Assembly (NCBI GenBank): GCA_020631735.1
Contig: CM036225.1
Location: 66,452,662 to 66,516,661, forward strand
Source of the DNA: Saccharum officinarum
Taxonomy: Eukaryota; Streptophyta; Magnoliopsida; Poales; Poaceae
Length of the DNA: 64,000 nucleotides
Direction of reading: 5' to 3'
Under the pieces are notes generated by a model. That model saw nothing but the letters and a program-made list of their open reading frames with translations, was not told where the DNA came from and did not search any database. Position 1 is the stretch's first letter, and the number at the start of each line of letters is the position of its first letter. The translations under genes and the position numbers were made by a program. Below are positions 31,378 to 42,228 of this stretch, one piece after another.

Positions 31378-33180
31378 TGTAACACCATAAAATTTTGGGA
31401 TATTAAAAAGTAGGTAAATATGATTTTATAATGCAATTTGGTGGGCATACAAATTTAGAATAATAATAATTTTTATTAACTTAAAATCAAATATAAGGGT
31501 AGAAACATATTTGTGCACTCATGTTGTTGCATTTGAATTTTTGTATTGAGTGGTTTGATTCAAATTCAAAAGAGGATTCAAAATCATTTGAAAATGCTTT
31601 GAAATATTTGAAAAGGAAAAAGAAAAAGAGTTTCATTCTCTCCCTAGCTTTTTGGCCTGTGAAGCCCAGCAGCCCACCATCGCCCGTGGCCCGCTTGCTC
31701 CCGCGCGCGTGGCCGTCCCCCCGTTTCCCCGCCTTAGGCCGAGCCCAGCTAGCCCAGCTCGCGCGCGCGCTGCCGCAGTTCCCTTCACTGCGTGTGGCTG
31801 ACGCCGTGGGTCCACCCATCAGGGCTGCCTTCCTCCTCAAGACGCCGAGCCAATTTCCTTCCATCGATCCACCGAACGAATCCCTCTCCCCAATCCTTTC
31901 TTTCCTTACATGGAACACCCTTGGGCTATATATTTCGAGCTCACGCACCCCTCAGCTCCATCTTACCTTGAAGCGAAGAACCGACGCCGTCCCGAGGAGG
32001 CCCCGCTCAAGTTGCAGTCGGAACCATCCACCATCCCGAGCACCACACCGTCTCCGCGTCGACTTCGTCTTTGTCTCTTACCTTGGTGAGCTCGCCTTGT
32101 TCCCCACTCCATCCCGGTGCTTTTCTTTCGTGAGGTAATGTTGTGAATCGCGAGATCGCACTCTCCGGCGATGGTGCCGCCGCGGGACTCGCCGTCGTGA
32201 CAGTATTCCGGCCGGAGCACCACCGTCGCCCGATCTGATCCAATCCGAGCCGTTCGTTTTAAATCCAACGACTGAGATTAGACGATACCGGTTCGGCTGG
32301 AAGTTTTGCTAAAGAGTCCCTACACTTTTTAAATATATAACCCGTAGTCCAAGGTGTATTCTCGTATCGCGTATTATCCTTTTGAAAGAGTATTTGATCG
32401 CGGGAATTCCAGAATACGTTTTCACTTATTTACAGTTTTGCCACTGAGTTTGTTTTAGCCATAATTTATCGTTTTAACTCCGATTTGACCCGTTCAAATT
32501 GCGTTAGGTTCGTATTTGCGAGCTCTACATGATAGTAGTACTGTACAGTAGGTTTGAGACATTTTATTTTGAGTTTGAATTAAAGTAATTACTTTTCTAT
32601 AGGAAATCTTTGTAAATTCATAACTTCGTCGTTTTAGCTCTGTTTTTCGTGATCTTCGCGTCTGTGTGATCCTAGCGAGTTATAGATTCGTTTTAAAAAC
32701 TTTTTATATTATTTTATTACTGTTGGTGTACTGTTCTAATTATAGTCTTGTTTGTTTATGCATGATTGTTCTGGATGAATGTTGTTGCTATTATTGATCG
32801 AGTATAGACGGTGAGCAATTCGTTGGGGATCAGGAGTTTTTCTACGAGCAAGATCACCAAGACTAGTTTGAGCAAGGCAAGTATAGCATGGGATTATCCT
32901 TGTTGTCCTATTCACATTAAGCAAATAATATCATTATGCATATATTCCTTGTTAAGGATGACTTAGTGTTGATCTTATTCCTTGATACCTATTATATTGC
33001 ATGGATTAGTATTGCTAGTGCTTAATATGAACTATGATCATGTAATTTGACTAATGGAATATGTAATAAACATTAAAAGATGACTTTTTATTACTGTTTA
33101 AAGGGTATTAGAGCATGGGGTTACTTTAGTGCTCTCGTTACTCTCCATAAGGACTTATCTGTAAGCGAACATCCGGGATT
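31378..33180 (+). repeat. Element B 5' LTR, first part
   Basis: It begins TGTAACACCATAAAATTTTG. A 205-codon ORF (31521-32138) crosses its GC-rich segment, but I see no domain and similar sequence is common in LTRs of this type, so it is not called a gene. The part ends at ATT (33178-33180), the CACTA target site. Confidence 0.75.
32808..32876 (+). other. Candidate LTR exon of element B
   Basis: Exon-like island of 69 nt between GAGTATAG and a GC donor (GCAAGTATAG). In the frame with one carried base it reads GEQFVGDQEFFYEQDHQD, then TAG (probably from CAG), then FEQ. It joins in phase 1 to 48240-48283 (DGANSDYFYFPEDY, stop). This parallels the LTR exons of E2, with an acidic C-terminus. The CACTA element lies in the intron between them. 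Confidence 0.45.
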
Positions 33181-33760
33181 CACTACAAAATTTTCGGTCA
33201 AATGCAATACCGAAAAAGTGTAGCAAAAGACCAAAAAATGGTAGCAATTGTACTTTTGCTACCATTGTTTTTTGGTTAAATGTTGTTGCACTTGTAAGGG
33301 TAGCAATAGCAGAATGCAACGGGTTACGTTTTAGTTGCGACACACAGCCCCTCTATTGCAACACTTTTGACGCTTTTGCAACACATGGTGAGCGTTGTAA
33401 CAAAAGCAATTGCAACCACTATGGGTGTGGTAATAGTATCAATTACAACGAACTAGGCGTTGCTAGCGATACGTATTGCGACACGCTGGTCGTGTAGCAA
33501 CACAATGCAATCGCAACGCAACACAGGTGTTGCAATCGTGGTTATTGCTACGCGGAGAAAGCATTGCAATAGAGGTTCTCTATTGCCACGTCGCCTAAAT
33601 GGTTGCTATAGGTGGCTTAGGTTATTGCAATGTCTAAGGTTGGTTGCTATAGAGAGGTCCTCTATTGCCACGTTTCTGAATGGTTACTATAGATGGCATG
33701 GGCTATTGCCACGTTACTTAGGTTGGTTGCTACAGATAGGTCATCAATAATCGCAAAACG
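33181..33760. repeat. CACTA left terminal and subterminal repeats
   Basis: The 19-bp terminal inverted repeat is followed by about 560 bp with many direct and inverted copies of TTGCAAC, ATTGCAAC and GTTGCTA. These are expected binding sites for the TNPA-type protein. Confidence 0.75.
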
Positions 33761-34374
33761 ACAAATACATAATGAATGAAGCATCGACATCCATTAAAAT
33801 GAAATATAATTTGTTCATACAAAATCTTTAATGAAACACACCGAGTGTCAAACTAAATGAGAACACAAGTAGATAGCTTAACACATAATAATGTGTCAAG
33901 CACAGACAACTGTTTGAACTCATTCGAATCAAAAGACTAATGTCTACTGTAGCAGCAAAGGTTCCCTTGATATGTAAGTTGGACATCGTCCCACCATTCG
34001 CATGCTCCTTCTCAAACTCAAGATTCCTCCTGAAAAAATCATTGACATGCATTAGTTAAACTGAGACTAGTGGTGGCAAAGCTAATTGAACACTGAAGCA
34101 AAACACGAGCTGCAGTACTAGCATTCTGTGAGCTGCAGTACTATCAACCATGAACTTTGAAGCGAAAATCAAATATAAACATACATGCAGCTGCCTCCCA
34201 AGACATTTTATGAGCACATGAGCACAAACACATCCATATATATTTCTAATCAGCAAGAGGAAACTAAGCCTGGACCAGATTTAGGAGCAGAACAAAAGAA
34301 TGGCTATGTACTTCTCCAAAAGGACTACATGTTCCTTTTTAATGCAAAAAGAGATAAAAGGTTTCACATAGTAC

Positions 34375-37300
34375 CTGTGTATTCTTTTTGGACAATGTAG
34401 ATCTTTTCCTAGCAGCAGATTCCTTCAGTTGCTTTGTTGTAGTAAAAATAGCACCCGAATTCGCTGCCGAATTACTTCTTCTCATGCGCCCTCTAGTGAG
34501 ACGTTCTTCAGCTGTGGAAGAAGGGGGTTGTTGTTCTGGCTGGCTTGTTTCTTGGGTAACCTGAAAATAAATGGTTGGTGGTAAAAATTACACCCCTTCA
34601 CAATAATATGGCATGCATGTTACAATTAAACATTCTTCAATTATCATCAAACTACCTGCTGACTATGCATCATGTGTTCTCCCTCTGTAGTTGTTACATT
34701 TTGTGTCCCCTCAATTGTTTTAGCAACAGCAACATTTTCAGTTGGCTCCACAATTGTGCTAGCCTGCATTTTGAATTGGGTTCAAGATCATGATTTTCAG
34801 TTCAATAAACTACACCCCTTGACAAGAATATGACATGCATGTTACAATTAAACATTCTTCAATTATCATCAAACTACCTGCTGACTATGCATCATGTGTT
34901 CTCCCTCTGTAGTTGTTACATTTTGTGTCCCCTCAATTGTTGCAGCAGCAGCAACACTTTCAGTTGGCTCCACAATTGTGCTAGCCTGCATTTCGAATTG
35001 GGTTCAAGATCATGATTTTCAGTTCAATAAACTATGAGAACATATATGTTGTTAATATTACCTTTTGTACTGAAGCTTGCTGTTGGACTGCTTGCAACAT
35101 TAACATAGCTTGCCTAAGTGCTTCTCTATCAGCCTCCCTTTCCTTGTTCATCTGTTCAAGCTGACGCCTATGTTCTTGCCTCTCGACTTCCCTTTCAACT
35201 TCTTGAGCATCTAGTCTATCTTGCAGCCATCCAAACGATTCAATGAGGGCTTCCTCCTGTTGGAGTTTGCGCTGGTAGTCCTCCGACAGTAGCTCCTTTC
35301 TAGTTGGGTACCTTGCAAGGTAACCATTAGCATGCATCTTGTTTGATTTGATTTTTCTTGTTTCCTTGTAGGTCGATTGGAAAATCTGGTTCTGCTCCAA
35401 GTCTGAGACGACATTTGCGTCAGGCCTTGACTCTAGCTCCATAATCTTCCTGGTTGCATTGTCCTAACAAAGTAAAGACATTTAGTTAATTAAAACTTTA
35501 ATTCTAAGTGAGGACAGTTGCATCACTTAAGAAGGGTTGTAAAAACTGTTTAATACTCACATAGACTTCCCTAGATTCCTCACTTGTCCATTGTCCATTT
35601 TGTTGGTGGGTCATCATAAAAAGCTCCATATCATTTGGCTCTTCACCAGTTAGTTGGTCCCTCTAATTAGGCAAGCATGTAAACAAATTAGCCATATTTC
35701 ATAATCTAGGGAAATGTAGAAGCTTTTATAAACTGTAAAGATCAGGAAGATATTCATCAAAAATTAAAAAACAAAATATAACAGAAATATTTATTGCTAT
35801 TGAAAAACTAAAGGAATCCTAGTTCTTCTTTTTTTGGCACACATTAGTTTTAGTACTTTTCAGCTTTTTGTATAGAAGAATGCAAAATATATTTTTTTGT
35901 AGTGGGCAGTGGGCTAAATATCTCTATCAAATACAAAGACTATATACGTTATAACAATATCATGTCATTGTCATTCGGGGGCACAAGCACAAACCATACA
36001 AAAATGCCTGAAGGAAAACCTTGTGACATAATTTTTTACCTTCTCATAGCTCAATTGAGAAAAACCCTTTGATCCTGTAACATGGTGTATCTTTCGATTG
36101 TGTCGATTCTGAGAATTCTTATTGCTAATCCTCTACACACAACCAGCAATGATTTGATTTTTATAAAATCAGCAGTGCGCAAAACATAAACCTTGATGTC
36201 AGAAGTGGAATTGGCAAGTTTCTTAAAAAAATTGGGAACAAACCTAGAATTCTTCGGTGCCAAAATACGACACCAGATAGTGCCACTCAACAATGTCTAA
36301 TTCTTCTGGCCTATGTCTCATTCTGTCTTCATATGTGGTGTATGCCTTGTAGGTAGCACTAAATGTAGATCGCCATCCTTTGTAACGGTCATTAGCCACC
36401 GTCCATATCTTGATTCTGTTCGCCTCATTATCCTCAAGGTCCCACTTAGCCTGCTCAAGGTAAAGCCTAAATAAATTACTTCTTAAACAATAATTTGGTA
36501 TTGCAATTTTGACATCCACATGGATAACAGAAGCTTACCAGCACATCGTTTGCTATTGCAATTTTGACATCCACATGGATATCTCTCCATGTTCTTACTC
36601 CGATGAGAGGTGCTCTTCTCCTTGTGAACAATGTTATTTCATCAACAAATATTCGTTTGTTTGAACCTACAGGTCCTCCAAGCCTAGAGAACTGGATGCT
36701 AAGCTTCTGAGATGCCTCCCTGGTTCTCTTGTTTGTTGCTATCCATCCTTTCAAGTTACCTCTTGGCTTCCTCTTTTTGGAGTCTTGTCCATGAAAAACA
36801 AATATATACAAAGAAAAAGACTTAAAAACTATTGACATAGTTTATAATTAACTGAACCTCACAATAAACTGAAAATATTCATTACTTACCAGTTCCCTCT
36901 CCCTGTGGAATGAAACACCGAGCATGAGATGGTCTGTTTACTGGTGGTGGTGTGGGGTTGCTATCTTCACTTGAAAGTACAACATCTGTATGATGATTAC
37001 TATCCACATATGCCACTGCAAAAAATATTGGTCACTTGTGTAAGATATAATATGTTTGTGTAGGAATATTAACAATAGAGATGTAGGGACAGATGTTATA
37101 TTACTAATATGATCCAGTTGTCCTTGCACTCTTAACCATTCTTTGTAAGTGTTGGTGGTGTCATCCCTGTCGATATCTTTCAAATCTGGGTCAACAAAGC
37201 TAATATTAGTACAAAGGCTTCTCCAATATAAAATAATACAACAATTTTTAAATATATAGGAGTTCAATATAACACTTACCCGTGAATCGGTTTTCCTTAT

Positions 37301-39112
37301 GCATGACGTGCAGCCATTTCTTGTAAGCATCAATTGACTCCTCATCTTCATGTATATTCTCTTCCCTAGTGGGTCTCCTTCCAGGTACTTTCAAGGGTGT
37401 TATGTTCACATTCTGGTCTATTTTTTGTTCCTTGGACAGCAATAGTCTGACCTGTCTTTCCTCCTCATTACATGCTATCATAGCATCTGCAGCGGCTTCA
37501 TCTTCGATTTCGTTTAGTGTTGCTGCATTACCACATCTCCTCTTGTAGTACAAATAGTCCCTTACCCTATACCCCAATTGTAATTTCACTATAAGCAAGT
37601 TACTCAGGATGAGATCAGCCCTACTGATTGTCATAGTATAAGACTCTTGCCCCCCCCGGCGCCCCCTCGCAAGTGAAATAGAGAGTCCATGTTTGATCCG
37701 AGCTGCCAAATATTACAATAGTATCAAACTTAAGCACTAGTGATGATACAACAATATACTTAAAAGGAAACCAGTGTACATATAGTATGTGTACAGACAG
37801 AGAAAGTAATTAAAACTTAGTGCCACTTATTTGAACTATATGTGCACCCCCATGACTGAAATTAAAGTAAACCAAAAAATATTTATACTAGGAAACACTA
37901 AATATTGCACACTTGTTCTTCTTAGCTTAATTGATAGGAAATGCTTACAGTCCCATTCCAAATTAGAATTATGTCAGTACTTTGGCACTTACTCATTTAG
38001 ACCACATAGAAGATGGCTAGATATGACTAGGCGAAATAAGATAACAGATTATTAGAGAAAAACTAAGATTTATCTGCTGGCATATCAACTCATAGATATC
38101 AAAATAGATATCAAATCTTAAACAACATGAGGCTAGGAAAATGGGATATTAGGATTTGAGTAATATCCTAAGATCCGAAACGATAGTGCATAATTTGATA
38201 AAAAAGCAATATCCTAATCACTGAACTTATAGGCATATGTGTATGGACAAAGAGCAAAATCATATCCCTACATATCAGTAATCCCATGCTTTTGATCTAC
38301 ATTATCCCCATGACTGAAATTAAACGAAACCAACATGTATGTATACTATGTGTATGGACAGAGACCAGACTCATTAATCCCTACATATCATTAATCCCAT
38401 GCATTCGATCTACATTATCCCCATGGCGCACTGCTTCCTACATGTCCCTGCAGCGTCGATGCTCTTAGGCTACATCTTTCCTAGAACGTTTTCAAGATTA
38501 TATATCTAGAACCCTAAACCCGAGACGTTGAATCCAAAAATAGGAAGCCAAGAGGTGTTACCTATCATTAGTCTCATTGATTGGTAGGGAGCTCCCTTGT
38601 TGATCACCAAGTGCTGCTGTCGACCGGCCAGATGAACGTGTTGCCCCAAAAAGGGACATGGTCGCGTTGGCTCTGGATGAACTTGCCGGCGCCGTGGCCG
38701 CCGTCGGAGTTGTTGGCGTCCCGGACGAACGCGTTGCCCCAAAAAGGGACATGGTCGCATTGGCTCTGGATGAACTTGCCGGCGCCGCGGCCACCGCCGG
38801 AGTTGTTGGCGTCCCCGCTCCTGCAGGTGTGCGCATCGACATTGAGGACGGAGGTGTTCCACTTGTTGGAGTTGTTGCCAGGTTCAACTTCTCTTTGGTG
38901 GAATCCGAAAACCCTAACCGTGTGGAGGCGGCGACGGGGTAGATGAGGAAGCCACGAGTACTGGGAGGGAATTGAGAAGTTGCGAAATAAAGGGGGCGGG
39001 GTGGGGGGAGGAAACGGGGGTGGGCACGCGCGAGAGTTTTCATCACGGCATTTTCGCGGGCCTGGCATTTTCCAAGTTTTTTGGGATTGTTGGAGCGGGA
39101 GATGAGAGCCAT
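34375..39112 (-). CDS. CACTA second gene, TNPA-like (Ptta/En/Spm plant transposase), multi-exon
   Basis: Minus-strand exon pieces follow one another. At 39112-38506 is a Ser/Pro/Ala-rich N-terminus. At 37709-36950 is a charged part containing GNAATLNEIEDEAAADA. At 36838-36540 is the transposase core start (GWIATNKRTREASQKL, FVDEITLFTRRRAPLIGV, TWRDIHVDVKI). At 36475-36250 follows RLYLEQAKWDLEDNEA with WTVANDRYKGWRSTFSATYK. At about 35670-35062 is a C-terminal coiled coil (LQQEEALIESFGWLQDRL, EREADREALRQAMLMLQAVQ). Two duplicated 108-nt exons follow (34985-34878 and 34763-34656), then 34560-34375. Borders such as CAAAAG/GTAATA (35061) and TTTTCAG/GTTACC (34560) fit splice sites. In known CACTA elements this protein binds subterminal repeats and assists excision. 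Exact exon borders and completeness are uncertain. Confidence 0.6.
34588..35031 (-). repeat. 222-bp tandem duplication containing a TNPA-like exon
   Basis: Copies at 34588-34809 and 34810-35031 are nearly identical. Each contains a 108-nt open exon (reading ASTIVEPTE at its start and HMMHSQQ at its end) with AG before and GT after. The gene therefore has two tandem copies of the same in-phase exon. Confidence 0.8.
38655..38840 (-). repeat. 93-bp in-frame tandem repeat in the TNPA-like first exon
   Basis: The block starting GACATGGTCGC recurs 93 bp later (38655 and 38748). On the minus strand it encodes two 31-residue copies ending in SRANATMSLFGATRSS. Reading frame is kept. Confidence 0.75.
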
Positions 39113-39229
39113 GGCTGCCTCGCTGCTTTGTCAGGGCCTCTACGCCAAGGGTGGTTTCACGAGGAGAGAAGGAGGGCCGGGAGCGATGTGTACGTGGGCG
39201 GTTCGATCTGTGAAATTCGGGTGTGAGAA

Positions 39230-39860
39230 CGAGAACGTGCAGATTTCGATCTTTAAAAGATACGTAGTTCAGGAACGAGAACGGCCATGTGAGTCCCAGT
39301 CAAACTCGTAGATAGAGAAACGGAAACTATACACGACTGTTCCTTTTTTATTTAGAAAGGTAGAGAAAAGAAATCCCTGGAGACGGTCCTCAAATAACGG
39401 ATCAATCTGTTAGACTTTGTCCCACACTTTCACAATCCACCCCTCGTCGCAGTTGGCGGCATGGATACAATGGATTTTTATGTATGATCGTATGGAGGTT
39501 TCATGTAGCATCGGGATTCTGTAAAAAATCACGATAAATAGTAGGATCTATATTGCTTCGATTTGGTAGGGATCATGGTATTTCTAAGACTTCATTAGAA
39601 TATATATGGACATACTAACAACATTGCATATTGCACTAGCCTAGTGGGAGGGTGACATGAATGCGTTGTAATAATAATAGCATATACCAGACAAAATAGT
39701 TTTGTAAGGTTCTTTTATGCATAATTTGAAATATTAAAATAGTATATTTGCACTGTTTGTATTCTACTTTTGTGCAAATTTTGAAATTAGTTAGTTGTGA
39801 AGCCAATTTTAATAATTATTTACCGATCAAATTAAATGTTAGTTGTGCAAAATGATAACA
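39230..39860. other. CACTA middle spacer, no gene recognised
   Basis: AT-rich sequence between the two divergent gene regions, without a convincing ORF. It may hold the promoter of the minus-strand gene, but I cannot point to a specific TATA box. Confidence 0.4.
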
Positions 39861-40880
39861 CCTATTATTATAATTATTTTATGATTTACTAAAGAATAAA
39901 TGTTAAAATACCATAAGCTACATAAAAAATTCAAAAAACTTGGAGGGACACATCCTTTTGGTGTATAAGCGTTCTCAAAAAAGTTTGAACTGATTCTGAG
40001 AAATTGGTGATGCACATCCTCACAAAGTCATATGTGGTCTCACACATGCCCCTGTAGATGAGCGAGAGATGTTCATCCTCGTACGAGATGTATAGTATCA
40101 CTTTGTCGAAATCATTTAAAACTTTAATGGGATGTTTACGGAGCCAAACTATGATGTTGTGTGCATCTATGCAAATTTCTGACCAAGTTTACCTATTATT
40201 GTAATTATTTTATGATTTACTAAAGAATAAATGTTAAAATACCCTAAACTACATAAAAAATTCAAAAAACTTGGAGGGACACATCCTTTTGGTGTATAAG
40301 TGTTCTCAAAAAAGTTTGAACTGATTCTGACAAATTGGTGATGCACATCGTCACAAAGTCATATGTGGTCTCACACATGCCCCTGTAGATGAGCGTGAGA
40401 TGTTCATCCTCGTACGAGATGTATAGTATCACTTTGTCGAAATCATTTAAAACTTTAATGGGATGTTTACGGAGCCAAACTATGATGCTGTGTGCATCTA
40501 TGCAAATTTCTGACCAAGTTTACCTATTATTGTAATTATTTTATGATTTACTAAAGAATAAATGTTAAAATACCCTAAGCTATATAAAAATTCAAAAAAC
40601 TTGGAGGGACACATCCTTTTGGTGTATAAGTGTTCTCAAAAAAGTTTGAACTGATTCTGACAAATTGGTGATGCACATCGTCACAAAGTCATATGTTGTC
40701 TCACACATGCCCATGTACATGAGCGTGAGATGTTCATCCTCGTACGAGATGTATAGTATCACTTTGTCGAAATCATTTACTAAAGAATAAATGTTAAAAT
40801 ACCTTAAGCTACATAAAAAATTCAAAAAATTTGTCGGGACACATCTCAAAAAAGTTTGAACTAATTCTGAGAAATTTACT
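39861..40880. repeat. 331-bp tandem repeat array in the CACTA element
   Basis: The word CCTATTATT(G/A)TAATTATTTTA starts copies at 39861, 40192 and 40523, exactly 331 bp apart. The third copy is shortened by an internal deletion, and a partial fourth begins near 40776 at TTTACTAAAGAATAAATG. Copies differ by a few bases, so the array is not brand new. One 105-codon minus-strand ORF crosses it but shows no domain. Confidence 0.85.
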
Positions 40881-41060
40881 CTTAGCAACATAGAACATAG
40901 TGAGTTCACTTAGTGAGGAATGATTGTGAAGATTGTAAAGTCTAAAAAATTATTGCAGTAACATATATAACAAAATTAAACAATGAAAATCAAAATTGAA
41001 AACTTAAAAAAAATTATCAAAACAAAAGAATTGGGGACGCATATTAAAATTAAAAAGTGC

Positions 41061-41122
41061 TCCCCACAAGATTCGAACCATGGAGCTTTGGTTTAGATAA
41101 AACCTTCTCTACCATTGCGCTA
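41061..41122 (-). repeat. tRNA-like / SINE-head sequence with Pol III A and B boxes
   Basis: On the minus strand, TAGCGCAATGGTAGAG (A-box-like) is followed about 30 bases later by GGTTCGAATC (B-box). It then runs to CTTGTGGGGAGC. It does not fold into a full tRNA that I can recognise and lacks a matched acceptor stem, so a SINE remnant or tRNA pseudogene is more likely than a working tRNA gene. Confidence 0.45.
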
Positions 41123-42228
41123 TGTGTGTTCGTTGTAACTCTAGTTTTAATTTTATTAGTGAACAAGAGCGGGCGGTTATCAACGCTTGTCAAGGGGGCC
41201 GTCGGCGACATTCTCAGATTGGTGGGCTCTGTGCCTCTCCTGGCCCAGTTTTACGATTCAGCTCACCGCCGGGACAGTCGGGGTCTCGTGATCTGATCAG
41301 GGGTCGCTGCGCACGGGGGTGGAGTCACGATCATCAGGGGGCGCTGCGCACGGGGTGAGGGCGACCGCCGCCGCTGCTCGGCATCTGGACTCCTCCGACC
41401 TCCGCTCCACTGCCCTTCGGCCAGACCTCCATAACGGTGCATCCCGTGGATCACAGAATCAGTTTTGAAGGTATGAGAATCAAAAGCTCCCGGCCAGCCT
41501 CCGATGTCTAAACGAGTGCATGCATGTCTCTCAAGTCCGCGTCGTCATCAGTGTCATTGCTTCTGCGTTGCTTCCTGTTTATCTACCTCTGCAAGTTCCG
41601 TCTATCCGGCTTCGATCCATCGAGGCCCGCACAAATTCAGTGACTTGCCAATTCCCATCTCTGCTAGGCAGCCAGGCCATGGAATCTCAAGTCTACTGAT
41701 TTGCCATAGTGCTGATGCATGTAAAATTTGAGACGAATTCTTATGTGGGTTACTGTCTCGTACTCGTGTGGGCAAATGTCTTATACTCTTGTACTTCTTC
41801 CATTCAAAAACAATATAGTCTTAAAAAGCCAAAATGTTTTAAAATTGAAATGAAACGAGTAGTATATTTATCGTTGTATCTATTCATTTTGGTTAATATA
41901 CTTTCGATAGTTCGTGTAGACCTGCCATGTTGGGTGTGCAGTATATTCTTGATCTATCTTATTGCTATATAATCATTTTGTTGAAAAAATGTCATACATT
42001 TGAACATGTGTATATGTATTATTATCATACTATCATTCTAAAGAGGGCCTATTTTATAATTTAGAATAGGGTCTCAGATTTTGCCGGCACGTCCCTGGAT
42101 CGATCAATCAGACAAGGCGTCCTCACAGCGAAAGGTACGAGATCATCATGGGCTGCACATATATAGTTCAATTATGTAAGTAAATACGCTGGCTAAATTG
42201 GTGATCATCGTTCATCTTCATCACGCAG
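41123..42228 (+). other. CACTA region upstream of the transposase gene
   Basis: GC-rich from 41160 to 41450, then AT-rich. Short ORFs (41057-41296, 41122-41358, 41504-41731, 41709-41972) lack domains. It probably holds the promoter and 5' untranslated exon(s) of the transposase gene. CACGCAG directly precedes the ATG at 42229, compatible with a splice acceptor. Confidence 0.4.

Noticed and set aside
31521..32138. 205-codon ORF in the first part of the element B LTR
   Set aside because: Low-complexity, Pro/Ser/Arg-rich and in LTR sequence, with no domain and no related partner in E2. The opposite strand is also open.
39861..40880. Regular repeats considered as a CRISPR array
   Set aside because: The unit is 331 bp without repeat-spacer structure, and the DNA is plant nuclear.
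41061..41122. Functional tRNA gene
   Set aside because: The A and B boxes are present but no acceptor stem or recognisable anticodon arm can be formed.
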